A stretch of 64,000 nucleotides of DNA from JAPKZH01 sp963715635 (GTDB lineage Bacteria > Acidobacteriota > Aminicenantia > Aminicenantales > UBA4085): assembly GCA_963715635.1 (NCBI GenBank), contig OY970261.1, forward strand, positions 1,674,001 through 1,738,000. The letters run 5' to 3'. How positions within the stretch are numbered: position 1 is the first letter of the stretch; each line of letters starts with the position of its first letter. The notes beneath the pieces were generated by a model that was given only the letters and a program-made list of their open reading frames with translations, was not told where the DNA came from and searched no databases. The translations under genes were made by a program, and so were the position numbers. Shown here one piece after another: positions 1-9,334 of this stretch.

Positions 1-276
1 TGCCAGGAGGGCTTCGGCGCAGTCACGCCCTATACCGACGAGCCGCTGGGGAAAAACGCGGCCTTGATGATCGATGTGGCCTTTATGGGGTTTGATGAAA
101 AAAAGGACCTTGTTTTTCCGGTCGAATACGCCGTCATCGAGGATTCATTCTGGAAAAGGGGCCGGCAGATCGGCGTCTACAACCAGATGCCTCTTTGTGT
201 ACAGGATTTTGTCGGAAAAGACATCTCGAAAATTCCGAAGAACAGGATGAACCCGTATTCCAGAAAGCTAGAATGA
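1..276 (+). CDS. C-terminal part of an unrecognised protein
   Basis: This is the 3' end of a gene whose start lies before the window. The frame is open from base 1 and gives 91 residues up to a TGA at 274-276. The visible part has aromatic and acidic patches (for example VEYAVIEDSFWKRGRQIGVY) and a basic tail ending RKLE. I see no catalytic motif, membrane segment or cysteine pair that would assign a family. The next gene starts 36 bases downstream on the same strand, so the two may share a transcript with the deacetylase and sugar-kinase genes after them. The function is unknown. The open frame itself is convincing because it runs uninterrupted from the window edge. Confidence 0.6.
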   Translation, partial: CQEGFGAVTPYTDEPLGKNAALMIDVAFMGFDEKKDLVFPVEYAVIEDSFWKRGRQIGVYNQMPLCVQDFVGKDISKIPKNRMNPYSRKLE

Positions 277-312
277 TGTTTTTTTCATGTCATGGCCAGG
301 ATGGAGGTGCGG

Positions 313-1887
313 ATGAAAGCTAAATGTGTTTGCGGGCTTCTCTTTTTCTGCAGCTTAGTGATTTTTTGTCCCGGGATTCAATATGCCCAGGCCAAGCTGG
401 ATTTCGACTCTCCCCGATTTGAATCCCCGGATTATCTGGTTCATTTTTCCCTCGAAGTCAAGACGAACAAAATGCTCATCACGGATATTCAGATCAACGG
501 GCTTCAAGCCCCACACGTTGTCGTCTTGAAAGGAAAAAAGCCAGCGGACCTGGCCAAGCCTTTGGACCCCGGGGTTTATAATGTAAAGCTTCATTACGCT
601 TGGAAGGGAAATGCATCTTATAAAGCCGCGCTCTTTTATAAGCTTGAAAATTCGGAAAAAATTGAGCGGTCCGAGTGGCACGGCCTGGCTCCCAAGGACG
701 GAGGAATCCCTGCGCTTTGCGAAGAGGGATTTTGCCGTGTCTGCCGCATTGAAGAAGAAGCCGGCGTGGAACGCAAGGGAGAAATTGCCTATCTGACGAT
801 CACCGCGCCTAAGAGCGAAATGGGACAACCTTCGTTTAGCCTGTATGACGGAAAAGAGCGCATCCCTTTCCAGATCATCGATCAAAAGGAATCGACCCCG
901 CCGGAAAGCTCGGCGAAAACGCATCCCGTGACCGTGACGTACAAGTTGGCCGTGCCGCTGAATGCGAGGCCCTATGATAAGAAAATCATCACAGTCTTCA
1001 ATGGAGAAGCCGCCGCCGTTCCGGAACAGAGCTTTGTTTTAAGCGGAGAGGGCCTGGGCAAATCCATCAAGAGCACGCGCTTTTCTCTACAATTCCATCC
1101 CCAGAGCGGCCAGATCAACTCCATCGAGTACCTCCGGGAAGGCATCAAGCTCTACAACAAGGCCGGTGTCATCCACTGGAATCCCGATGTTTTTATCCCC
1201 GGAACCGCCTGGGACCATTCCTATGACTGGAAGCCGCCCAAGTCGTTTGAAGAAAAACAGGGTGCTTTTGTCTACATCAACGCTCGAAAAGGCCCGATGC
1301 CGCACATCCAGGACGTTCTTCTCGAAGTGAAATACACTCTTGAGAACGATGCCCCATACTTCATCTCCGAGACGCGGATGAATGTCGAAAAAGACTTGGG
1401 CGTGATCGCCCTGCGGAACGATGAGATGGTTCTCTATAAAGATCTCTTCGATTCCCTGATGTATAGAGATAAAAGGGGGGCGATTATCAAACTGCCGCTG
1501 AAAGAAATGGCCGGAACGCCATACGGCCTTGTCCATATCGGACCCGCGGACCTGGGCTGGGTGGGGCTCCTCAATACAAAAGAAAATTACGGATTTTTCA
1601 GCCTGAGGATCGGCGCCGCCAATAGCAATCTGGATGCTTCCGGTGATTTCTTGCATAAAGCCGGCACATATTTCTATGCCCCTTCGGACGGCGAATATGT
1701 CTATTGGGTCAGGCCCCTGCTTTACACCTGGGCGGATTTCACGACACACAATCAACTGACATTTCTTCCCAAAGGCAGTTCGTTTTACGAAAAGAACGCC
1801 TACCTTCTGCTGAAGCTCGACCAAAATACGCCCGCCGCCTTGGACACCCTCCTCAAGAAGCTGAGAAACCCGCTGAGAGTGTTCTGA
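313..1887 (+). CDS. Secreted protein of unknown function, probably beta-rich
   Basis: This protein of about 524 residues has a signal peptide: a short basic start (MKAK), a hydrophobic core (CGLLFFCSLVIFC) and an AQA-type cleavage site near residue 26. I chose the ATG at 313 because GGAGG sits five bases before it. In-frame ATGs at 292 and 301 would add up to seven residues before the signal peptide. The mature part is rich in alternating hydrophobic and polar stretches and aromatic residues (WNPDVFIPGTAWDHSYDW), as in secreted carbohydrate-acting beta-sandwich proteins, but I cannot name a family. Its stop codon overlaps the start of the PIG-L deacetylase by one base, so the two are translationally coupled. 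A role in handling an exported glycan or glycoconjugate is inference from that neighbour. Confidence 0.7.
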   Translation: MKAKCVCGLLFFCSLVIFCPGIQYAQAKLDFDSPRFESPDYLVHFSLEVKTNKMLITDIQINGLQAPHVVVLKGKKPADLAKPLDPGVYNVKLHYAWKGNASYKAALFYKLENSEKIERSEWHGLAPKDGGIPALCEEGFCRVCRIEEEAGVERKGEIAYLTITAPKSEMGQPSFSLYDGKERIPFQIIDQKESTPPESSAKTHPVTVTYKLAVPLNARPYDKKIITVFNGEAAAVPEQSFVLSGEGLGKSIKSTRFSLQFHPQSGQINSIEYLREGIKLYNKAGVIHWNPDVFIPGTAWDHSYDWKPPKSFEEKQGAFVYINARKGPMPHIQDVLLEVKYTLENDAPYFISETRMNVEKDLGVIALRNDEMVLYKDLFDSLMYRDKRGAIIKLPLKEMAGTPYGLVHIGPADLGWVGLLNTKENYGFFSLRIGAANSNLDASGDFLHKAGTYFYAPSDGEYVYWVRPLLYTWADFTTHNQLTFLPKGSSFYEKNAYLLLKLDQNTPAALDTLLKKLRNPLRVF

Positions 1888-2726
1888 TGGAATTCATCGA
1901 TTTTCGATCGCTCCGGCGAAGCTCCAAGATTGACCTCCTGTTTTCCGGCTGGAAAAAGGGCGAAAAAGTGGCTTTTTTCTCCCCCCATGATGACGATGCC
2001 GCACTCGGGGCCGGATATCTTTTTCTGGCGACCGTGAAAAACAAAGGATTTCCCTACATTTTCATTTTCTGCAGCGGGAACGCCGGCTACTCGACACCGC
2101 AGGAAAAAAGCACGATCGTTTCGACCAGGAAAAAGGAGGCCGTCGCCGCCTATCGCGAGCTCGGAGTCGAGAAGAAAAATATTCTCTTTTTCGATATCCC
2201 GGATTTTTCCTTGATGGCCTCCGTGAACCGCGAAGGCCAGACAGGAAAAAGCCTTTTCGACCTGATCGTGAGATTCTTTCGGGCCCAAAAAATCTCCAGG
2301 GTTGTGTTTCCCAGCGGCCACTACGAACACTGGGACCATACGGCCGCTTTTGACCATGGGATCTACACTTCACCGCAGGCCGGCGACCCCATCCTGGCCG
2401 ACCTCGGCGCCCCTCATGCCGTCCGCAGCTATCTCGTCTACTCGGTCTGGGGCGATTTCGAGCCCGAAAGCGGCAGGAGCCGGTATAAAAAAGTCTGTGC
2501 CGACCTGGGGATTCTCGTCCACGAAAAACAGGAAACAACCGTCCGCAAGGCCCTGAGCTACTTTGCCTCACAAGGCAAAATCATGCAGAACACGGTGGCG
2601 ATTCTGAGAGAAAGGCGCAGATCCGAGCAAGGTTTTCTGGAACTGTATAAAGAAGCCGATGTGCGGAAGCCCATCGATTTCGAGCCTTATTTCCAATTGT
2701 TGAAGAATTGCCGTAAAATTTCTTAG
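1887..2726 (+). CDS. PIG-L/LmbE family deacetylase
   Basis: This 279-residue protein has the signature of PIG-L (LmbE-like) zinc-dependent N-acetylglucosamine deacetylases. The first motif, SPHDDDAALG near residues 32-41, corresponds to the family HPDDE box, with the metal-binding His and Asp kept and the last Glu replaced by Ala. The second, GHYEHWDHTAA near residue 145, supplies the remaining histidines and Asp. Members remove acetyl groups from GlcNAc moieties of glycolipids, mycothiol or bacillithiol precursors and antibiotics. The exact substrate here cannot be read from sequence. The ATG overlaps the TGA of the secreted protein gene (TGATG), and the next gene follows after 10 bases, so the three form an operon. 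No signal peptide is visible, so the enzyme should be cytoplasmic. Confidence 0.85.
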   Translation: MEFIDFRSLRRSSKIDLLFSGWKKGEKVAFFSPHDDDAALGAGYLFLATVKNKGFPYIFIFCSGNAGYSTPQEKSTIVSTRKKEAVAAYRELGVEKKNILFFDIPDFSLMASVNREGQTGKSLFDLIVRFFRAQKISRVVFPSGHYEHWDHTAAFDHGIYTSPQAGDPILADLGAPHAVRSYLVYSVWGDFEPESGRSRYKKVCADLGILVHEKQETTVRKALSYFASQGKIMQNTVAILRERRRSEQGFLELYKEADVRKPIDFEPYFQLLKNCRKIS

Positions 2727-2736
2727 ACGGCGAGCC

Positions 2737-4254
2737 ATGTATGCAATCGGTGTGGATTCAGGAACGCAAGGGACAAAAGTCCTGGTGGTCGATTTTGAGT
2801 CGGGTCGGGTGCTCGGCAGGGGCATGGCCGCTCACAGATCGATTCCGCTCCTGAAACCCGGAGAAAGCGAGCAGGCGCCTCAGACCTGGATTCAAGCGTT
2901 CGAACAGGCCCTTTCATTCGCACTCCGGGAAGCCAAGATTCCCGCTCTGGAAATCCGGTCCGTCGGGGTCTCCGCCCAACAGCATGGATTCGTTCCCTTG
3001 GACTCAAACGGGCGTCCGATCAGGCCGGCCAAACTCTGGAACGACACCTCCACGGTCGATGAAACGGAGGCGATCGTCGAGGCGCTCGGAGGCAAGAAAA
3101 TTTTCATCCAAAAGCTCGGCATTAGCCTGGCCGTGGGATACACCGCTTCCAAGATCCTCTGGCTCAAGCGGCACGAGCCCGAAAATTTTCAAAAGCTGCG
3201 GACCGTTCATCTCCCCCATAACTACATTAACTTTTTCCTGACGGGGATATCCCGGATGGAATACGGCGACGCATCCGGAACCGGGCTTATAGATATCCGA
3301 AAAAGGGTGTGGCATCCAGAAGTTGCGGCCGCGATCGACCCCGATCTCAGTGACAAGCTCCCCGAACTCCGCCACCCAAAGGGGCCTCTGGGATATATCA
3401 AGAATGATATCGCAGCAAAATATGGGATGAACAAGGTCCTAGTCTCCAGCGGTGGAGGGGACAATATGATGGCCGCGATTGGAACGGGAAACGTCTCCCC
3501 AGGCGTCTGCACCCTCAGTTTGGGCACATCGGGGACCGTCTATTCCTATTTTTCCGAACCGTTCTCCGACCCGGAGGGAGAGATCGCCGCGTTTTGCGAC
3601 AGCACGGGCGGCTGGCTGCCCCTGCTCTGCACGATGAACGTGACAAATACCACCGAAATCTTTAAAGCCCTTCATAAAATCAACAACGAAGAGCTGGAGG
3701 AATGGGCGGCACAAGCGCCCGCAGGAGCTGACGGCTTGATCTTTCTTCCGTTTATCGATGGGGAAAGAGTCCCCGTCCTTCCCCACTCGAGCGGGTCGTT
3801 CTTTGGACTTACGAGGCGGAATTTTAGTGCCGCTCATATGGCCAGATCGGTCATGGAGGGAACGATCCTAAACCTCGGCTACGGCTTGGCCCGGATGCGG
3901 TCGCTGGGGTTGTCGCCCTCTGAAATCCGGGCGACAGGAGGGGGCGCCAGGAGCGGGCTCTGGCTTCAAATCGTGGCCGATGTCTTCAAAACCCCGGTCG
4001 TTACCCTAAGCGAACAGGAGGCCGCAGCTTACGGGGCCGCCGTGCAATCCATCTGGAGCTATTCCCTGGAGAATGGCCAGGAGATTAAGATCGAAGACCT
4101 CGTGGAAAAGATGGTCAAGAAAGGCGACCTCGCCGTTGCGCCTCAGCCAAAAAACTTTCCCCTTTACGACGCGCTCCAGGCCCGCTTCAACTCATTATGG
4201 AAGACTTTAGAGCAAGAATTTGAAAATCATAAAAAACTGCTCAACACTCTATAA
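2737..4254 (+). CDS. xylB: Xylulokinase-like FGGY carbohydrate kinase
   Basis: At 505 residues this has the usual length of FGGY sugar kinases, which phosphorylate a sugar with ATP in the cytoplasm. The N-terminal phosphate-binding loop is GVDSGTQGTK (residues 5-14). GVSAQQHGFVPLD follows near residue 75, and the C-terminal ATP-domain glycines are in ATGGGARSGLW near residue 397, followed by the EQEAAAYGAA helix. The pattern is closest to xylulokinases, which make D-xylulose 5-phosphate, but family members acting on other pentoses or polyols look alike, so the substrate is inferred. It starts 10 bases after the PIG-L gene and is probably the last gene of that operon, since the next gene points the other way. 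Confidence 0.85.
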   Translation: MYAIGVDSGTQGTKVLVVDFESGRVLGRGMAAHRSIPLLKPGESEQAPQTWIQAFEQALSFALREAKIPALEIRSVGVSAQQHGFVPLDSNGRPIRPAKLWNDTSTVDETEAIVEALGGKKIFIQKLGISLAVGYTASKILWLKRHEPENFQKLRTVHLPHNYINFFLTGISRMEYGDASGTGLIDIRKRVWHPEVAAAIDPDLSDKLPELRHPKGPLGYIKNDIAAKYGMNKVLVSSGGGDNMMAAIGTGNVSPGVCTLSLGTSGTVYSYFSEPFSDPEGEIAAFCDSTGGWLPLLCTMNVTNTTEIFKALHKINNEELEEWAAQAPAGADGLIFLPFIDGERVPVLPHSSGSFFGLTRRNFSAAHMARSVMEGTILNLGYGLARMRSLGLSPSEIRATGGGARSGLWLQIVADVFKTPVVTLSEQEAAAYGAAVQSIWSYSLENGQEIKIEDLVEKMVKKGDLAVAPQPKNFPLYDALQARFNSLWKTLEQEFENHKKLLNTL

Positions 4255-4303
4255 TCAGGGTTAGCCTTTTATTTAGTCAAATTTATTCAAAAAGTCAAAC
4301 AAT

Positions 4304-4344
4304 GCGGGTGGCGCCGACCGCGGTTGGTCGGCGACAAGACCCGC
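4304..4344. terminator. GC-rich hairpin between convergent genes
   Basis: An inner stem CGCCGACC (4312-4319) pairs with GGTCGGCG (4326-4333) around a six-base loop. An outer arm GCGGGT (4304-4309) pairs with ACCCGC (4339-4344). It lies in the 106-bp gap between the converging kinase and URO-D genes, where a bidirectional terminator is expected. No clear T tract follows on either strand, so it may instead be a small dispersed palindrome. Confidence 0.45.
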
Positions 4345-4360
4345 ATCGCCTGCCACCTCG

Positions 4361-5419
4361 CTACATCCAGCCATGCTCGAAGCACGTCTCGTACATGGCG
4401 ACGACGTTCTCCGGCGGCGTCAGCGGCTGAATATTGTGGCAGGGCGCAAGAATATAGCCGCCCCCTTCGCCCAGGATCTCCAGGTTGTCTAGAACTTCTT
4501 GCCTGACTTCCTTAGGTGTTCCAAACGGAAGCGTATATTGATTGTCCATCCCGCCGTGAAAGATGATCTTTCCGCCAAAATCTCGCTTCAATCCATCTCG
4601 TTCCATGCCCCGGCTTCGCCACTGGATCGGGTTGAGCAGGTCGATGCCGGCCTCGACCATATCCGGGATGATGCGCCGGCAGTTTCCGTCGTTGTGATGA
4701 AAGGCAAACGCGCCCCCTTGATGGGCCAGGCGGATAATGCGCTTCATGCCGGGAAGAAGGTATTCATGAATATGACTGGGGGAAAATAGGAGATCGGCCT
4801 GGCCGCCCATATCTTCCGCGACATAACTGATTGTGACCTTCCCCGGGATTTGTTCGAAGATCCGCCGCGTGTTTTCATAGGCCAGGTCAAAGAGCTTGTC
4901 AAGGCAGTAGTGAACGATGTCGGGGTGTTCGATCAAGTCCATAAAGGCTTGTTCCTGGCCGCGAAGGTTTTTATAGATTAAAAACGGCTCCGACCCCCCT
5001 CCCTTAATGGGATACATCTCGTTGCCCCGGAGCTGCTTGGCAATCGTTTCGTAATCCCACCAGTCGGGGCTCGGCCACGAGTATGATTTTTCGATATCCT
5101 CGACGGACTCGAATCCGGCCAGGGGAAAATAGATACATTCCTCATAAGTGCCCGTGCCGTAATCGATATTGCTAAACCTGCAGCCGAAGATGTCGATCAA
5201 GGGTGCCAGCTTGGGACCGATATATTCGGGCTTGACCTCGACGACGAAGTCCACATGCAGCCTCTCCAGCATGTCTCGTTTGCTCGCGCACCCCAGAAAT
5301 TTCATCAGGTTCAGGGTGGCTTCATCCGTCGCCCAGTAATCCATGGGCACGCGGTCGGGCTTTTGGCGGCGGAAAACCGCCAGCCACCGCTCCAGGGGCG
5401 TCAGACGCTCTCGTTTCAT
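4361..5419 (-). CDS. URO-D/MtaA-like methyltransferase-family protein
   Basis: This 352-residue protein belongs to the uroporphyrinogen decarboxylase-like superfamily. It opens with the typical MKRERLTPLERWLAVFR/KPDRVPMDYW region and has the late HHNDG and FHGGMDNQYTLPFGT segments near residues 239 and 288. True haem-pathway HemE proteins carry different N-terminal motifs. Proteins like this one, common in anaerobes, are related to the corrinoid and coenzyme-M methyltransferases MtaA and MtbA, but many have no tested function. The ATG at 5419 overlaps the stop of the upstream glutamine-synthetase homologue by one base (TGATG), so the two are coupled. A joint role in amine or methyl-group metabolism is inference. 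Confidence 0.75.
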   Translation of the reverse strand: MKRERLTPLERWLAVFRRQKPDRVPMDYWATDEATLNLMKFLGCASKRDMLERLHVDFVVEVKPEYIGPKLAPLIDIFGCRFSNIDYGTGTYEECIYFPLAGFESVEDIEKSYSWPSPDWWDYETIAKQLRGNEMYPIKGGGSEPFLIYKNLRGQEQAFMDLIEHPDIVHYCLDKLFDLAYENTRRIFEQIPGKVTISYVAEDMGGQADLLFSPSHIHEYLLPGMKRIIRLAHQGGAFAFHHNDGNCRRIIPDMVEAGIDLLNPIQWRSRGMERDGLKRDFGGKIIFHGGMDNQYTLPFGTPKEVRQEVLDNLEILGEGGGYILAPCHNIQPLTPPENVVAMYETCFEHGWM

Positions 5420-6990
5420 CAATGCCTATGCAGATCCTTGTGCATGATTCTCCGTGTTTCAAGCAGCCGGTCATCGGCCGGCAAATCGGCCAGCTTGCTG
5501 TTCATAAATTCATCGTTCTCTGCCTGGAGAAGCCTGGCTATATAATCGATGACGCTCGGCGGGAATATTCCGTCGCGCTCGTAGAGCTCTCTTTTCTTCA
5601 GAAGAATCTGGCTGGATTCGACACAACTCATGGGCAGGATAGGTAACGTCTTCAACAGCTCCTTGTCCGTAAAGATATTGCCTTGGACATGGAGTTTTTC
5701 GGCAAGCGCCAACGGACCGTTGTCTTTGAACAGCGTCAGGTCTTCTTTGAACGACCAATCGGCCGCCATCACGATTCCCGCCAGCAGGAGATGGATGATG
5801 GCGCTTCCGTCCGGGCTGCGCAGCTCGACGGTCTGGCGGCTGCCGGCCGTCGTGAAATCCTTTTTGTCCATGGGGTTGAGGATTTTCGACAGATGCCGAA
5901 CATTGGACCAGCCGAGAGGGACACGGATCATGGCGCTCCGGTTGAGGTCGCTCCAACAGATCCGCGTCGGCGCTTCCTGGTTGGGAACTAGGCGCAAATA
6001 GGCCGAAGACACCGTGTTGGCAAACGCCGTCAGAGAGTCGGCGTAGTGGCAAAGCCCGCCGATCAACCGCCGCGCCGCCTCGGACAATTTTCCATCCTGG
6101 CCGACCATGATGTTCAGCCCGTCCTTGATTAGCTCCATGTGAAAATGGAGCCCGTTGCCGGCAACGCCCTCCTCGATCTTCGGCGTAAATGTCGCCACGC
6201 AGCCGTATTTGTAAGCGATATTACGGATGAGCCATCGCCCCAGCACGGCATGGTCGGCCATATCCACGACCGGACGCGGCAGATATTCGATTTCCAGCTG
6301 TTCGGCCCGCTTATCCTTGATCTCATCCAGATCGCTGCGGACGCTGTCCACGAAGCCAACTTCGCTGTGGGCATATTTGACGGCGCCCGTGATCTGGGTG
6401 ATGTGGTGGACCATCTCATTCAGGATTTGACCGCTCTTGATGAAGGGCGCCGCGCCTTGATAACCCTGCTGCTTCTGGGCGGGAAAAATATTCTGTGTCT
6501 TATCGGTCAAGAGAAAGAACTCCAACTCGCCAAGAGCAGACAGTTCCAGTCCCGTATTTTTATGAAATACCTGGCAGGCCTTGGCCAGGATGTTATCCAG
6601 GGCAAACGGTGCCAACTCGCCATCCTTGGTCAAGTAGCGACAGATGAAGTCGAGGCTGTTCTCATCGAACGGGTTCAGAAAAGCGCTTTTGAACACCGGA
6701 ACAACATATAAATCCGAGAGGGCGGCGTCCACCATGCCCTTGAAAAGCTGGGACCCGTCCACTCTCTCCCCTTCGGCCAGGATACAATCGGCCTGGTCCC
6801 TGTCGGCGACGGGCAGCTTCAGCTCTTTTAGCTTTCCATCCAAGGCCGTATAATGGAAGGTGATCCGCTCGATATTCTTCTTTTCGATCACCTTGAGAAA
6901 GTCCTCGCGCTCAAAGTCCTCTGGCGATTTATTCAAAAGGACGGAAAGCGGATTGGACAGAGCGTACGAAAATTTTTTTGACGCGGGCAT
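5419..6990 (-). CDS. Glutamine synthetase family protein
   Basis: This 523-residue protein has the glutamine synthetase fold: an N-terminal beta-grasp part and a large catalytic part. Recognisable active-site segments are LGELEFFL near residue 153 (metal-binding Glu), EVGFVDSVRSD near 212, GNGLHFHMEL near 284 (metal-binding His), RLVPNQEAPTRICW near 340 (substrate Arg) and VELRSPDGSA near 396. It is longer than GlnA (about 470) and differs around the ammonia site, so it may act as a gamma-glutamyl ligase on another amine rather than make glutamine. Its neighbour, a URO-D-like protein overlapping by one base, does not settle the substrate. About 140 bases without a gene separate it from the upstream NamZ gene. 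Confidence 0.85.
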   Translation of the reverse strand: MPASKKFSYALSNPLSVLLNKSPEDFEREDFLKVIEKKNIERITFHYTALDGKLKELKLPVADRDQADCILAEGERVDGSQLFKGMVDAALSDLYVVPVFKSAFLNPFDENSLDFICRYLTKDGELAPFALDNILAKACQVFHKNTGLELSALGELEFFLLTDKTQNIFPAQKQQGYQGAAPFIKSGQILNEMVHHITQITGAVKYAHSEVGFVDSVRSDLDEIKDKRAEQLEIEYLPRPVVDMADHAVLGRWLIRNIAYKYGCVATFTPKIEEGVAGNGLHFHMELIKDGLNIMVGQDGKLSEAARRLIGGLCHYADSLTAFANTVSSAYLRLVPNQEAPTRICWSDLNRSAMIRVPLGWSNVRHLSKILNPMDKKDFTTAGSRQTVELRSPDGSAIIHLLLAGIVMAADWSFKEDLTLFKDNGPLALAEKLHVQGNIFTDKELLKTLPILPMSCVESSQILLKKRELYERDGIFPPSVIDYIARLLQAENDEFMNSKLADLPADDRLLETRRIMHKDLHRH

Positions 6991-7129
6991 CGTTCTGCTC
7001 CCTATGAATGCATTTTGATCCTTTCTAAGAGAAGCTATTTTAAGGGAAAAATAGCGTATATTTCAATCTCTGTAAACAATCTCTTAATTATGAATCATCA
7101 ATTGTATACCGCTCGCTATGGTTTCGTTT

Positions 7130-8494
7130 TTAGTAGAGTAGAAACGGCTTGCGCAGCTCTGAGAATGCTTTCAATCCCTCCTGAAAACCGGCCACGATGT
7201 CCTTGATGCCGATGCCCTTGAGAATGGCCTCCCGGACTTTCGAAGTTCCCATGATCTTATCGAAATACTTTTCATGGAATTGGAACTTGTCGGGATACAT
7301 GTCCCGGATGGTTTTGATAATGTGCAGCGTCGTTTCCAGCGGTCGGTACGCGTTCCTATCCGTGACATGAATCTGGGCTCCGCCGCACATCTCTTCTTTG
7401 AATTTTGAAAATGTCGGATTGAACCACTGTTCCCGGAAGATTACTCCAGGCAGTCCGAGAGCATTGAGCTTCCGCGTCAATTCGTTGCCGTCGATCCAGG
7501 GCGCGCCAAAAATTTCAAAGGGCCGCGTCGTCCCCCTTCCCTCTGAGACATTGGTCCCTTCCAAAAATACCTGCCCCGGGTACACGGCGGCCGTGTCGAG
7601 CGTCGGCATATTGGGCGACGGGATGACCCAATGCAGGCCGGTCTCGTCATACCACATGTTTCGCTTCCAGCCTTCCATGGGTATTACGGTCAGCTTGGCT
7701 TTTTTCTCCAGGAATCTTTCATTGTAGAGCTTGGCCAGCTCGCCGATCGTCATCCCAAACCTCAAAGGGACGGGATAGATGCCGACAGGGGAACTGTATT
7801 CCGGGTATTCGAGAATCGGCCCTTCCATGTCCACGCCGTTGATCGGGTTCGGCCTGTCCAGGATAATATAATCGATGCCGCTTACCGTGCTGGCCTGCAT
7901 GCAATAGGCCATTGTCGCTTCATACGTATAAATACGCGTTCCGACATCCTGCATATCGAAAATCAGGACTTCCACATCTTTCGTCATCGAAGACACGAGT
8001 TGTTTCCCGGTGTGGGTTGTATCAAAGGAACGCATATATTCGTCGATGTTTTTCAACATTCCGGGCTGAGGCTTCATATTTTGCCCGTAAAGGCTGAAGA
8101 CAGGAATCTTGGATTTCTCATCAAACATATAAAAAGGAACATACTCGCCGGCCTGAGCGCTGCCGCGAACACTATGCTCAGGCCCGTAGAGCGCCACGAG
8201 CTGGATATCCGGATTGCTTAGAAACAGGTCGGTCGTGCTTCGCAGGCGACTGTCCACTCCCGAAGGGTTTGTGATCAAACCGACTTTTTTGCCTTTGACC
8301 AGGTCGAGGTGTTTCTCCAGAAAGACCTCCACTCCAAGCTTCACCTTCTCAACAGCTTGGGGCTGGGAGGCGGGGGCGCTTTCTTTTTTCGTATTGCAGC
8401 TGGTTCCCAGGAGGCCGCCTAAAAAGAGACCGATTATTAAAAGACAATTAAAAAAAGTGAACCCAAATGCGCTCTTTTTTGCGCTCTTATGCAT
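7130..8494 (-). CDS. namZ: NamZ-type (DUF1343) lipoprotein, putative exo-beta-N-acetylmuramidase
   Basis: At 454 residues this matches the DUF1343/NamZ family, which removes terminal MurNAc from peptidoglycan fragments outside the cell. Family landmarks include GLITNPSGVD near residue 63, ALYGPEHSVRG near 90, IFDMQDVGTRIYTY near 160, LDRPNPING near 190 and FLEGTNVSEGRGTTRPFEIFG near 290. The N-terminus has a hydrophobic segment ending in a lipobox-like LLGTSC, so it should be a lipoprotein facing the periplasm. I chose the ATG at 8494 because a strong GAGGAGGGG lies just upstream on the minus strand, which discards 17 codons. Released MurNAc could feed cell-wall recycling, but no dedicated MurNAc kinase or transporter is visible next to it. 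Confidence 0.88.
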   Translation of the reverse strand: MHKSAKKSAFGFTFFNCLLIIGLFLGGLLGTSCNTKKESAPASQPQAVEKVKLGVEVFLEKHLDLVKGKKVGLITNPSGVDSRLRSTTDLFLSNPDIQLVALYGPEHSVRGSAQAGEYVPFYMFDEKSKIPVFSLYGQNMKPQPGMLKNIDEYMRSFDTTHTGKQLVSSMTKDVEVLIFDMQDVGTRIYTYEATMAYCMQASTVSGIDYIILDRPNPINGVDMEGPILEYPEYSSPVGIYPVPLRFGMTIGELAKLYNERFLEKKAKLTVIPMEGWKRNMWYDETGLHWVIPSPNMPTLDTAAVYPGQVFLEGTNVSEGRGTTRPFEIFGAPWIDGNELTRKLNALGLPGVIFREQWFNPTFSKFKEEMCGGAQIHVTDRNAYRPLETTLHIIKTIRDMYPDKFQFHEKYFDKIMGTSKVREAILKGIGIKDIVAGFQEGLKAFSELRKPFLLY

Positions 8495-8565
8495 TGTCCC
8501 CTCCTCGTCCTTGAATATTCGGGATGGCCACGCTGCATTCACCATGGTGATTTTATAATAAAACC

Positions 8566-9332
8566 TTAGACAGTTTCACTTTTCTCGAAGAAATAGGCCC
8601 CCAGGAATACCATGACCAGAGAGAATCCGATCATGATCGCCAAGTCGAGGATGATCGGCAACGAAGAGACTTTGATCAGCGAACCTCTCAGCCCGTCAAT
8701 GCCGAAGGTCAGAGGGTCGATATAAGAAAGGGTCCGGACGAACCAGGGCAGGTTTCCGAGCGGATAGAGGGCGCCGGACAAAAAGAACAGCGGGAAGATA
8801 ATGAAATTCATGACGATGCCGAATCCCTGCATGTCCTTCATCTTGGAGGCAAAAATGAGTCCCAGGCCGATAAACGTAAACCCGATCAAGAGCATGAAGA
8901 GCAAGGCGAAGAGGAAGGATCCGGTCCGCTGGCCCGAAAACCCATAATCATGGAGATGAGGAGAATGAGCAGGCTTTGGATCAGGGCCGTGGTGATGCCG
9001 CCGGCAATTCTTCCCAAAACGAGTGAAACCCGGCTGACCGGGGCGACCATAATTTCTTTGAGAAACCCGAACTCCTTGTCCCATAGGACGGACAGGCCCT
9101 GCATCGTCGAACTGAAAAGCAGGGTCATCCCGATGATGCCCGGCACAAGAAAGCGGATATAATTCACCCCCCCGCCGGTCACACCCGGCACGGCCATCCG
9201 GTTGAACCCGAGCCCGAGAAAAGCCAGGAAAAACAGCGGCATGATCAGTGATCCGATGATCCTGGATTTGGCGCGCATAAACCTCTTCATTTCCCTCAAC
9301 CACATGACGTAAACGGCTGTCCAGCTGATCAT
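8566..9332 (-). CDS. ABC-2 type transporter permease, broken by a one-base frameshift
   Basis: Two overlapping minus-strand frames together encode one ABC-2 permease of about 255 residues. The first (from ATG 9332, with GGAGG just upstream) covers the N-terminal half through ISMIMGF. The second resumes in the -1 frame with SGQRTGSFLFALLF and runs to 8566. Together they give about six hydrophobic segments, including the typical FLSGALYPLGNLP loop. The break falls at 8937-8943, where the coding strand reads G GGT TTT. One extra T would restore the frame, and the same seven bases are also a classical -1 slippery sequence. The permease would pair with the ATPase two bases upstream to form a DrrAB-like exporter for lipophilic compounds. 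An assembly indel is the simplest explanation. Confidence 0.8.
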
Positions 9333-9334
9333 GG

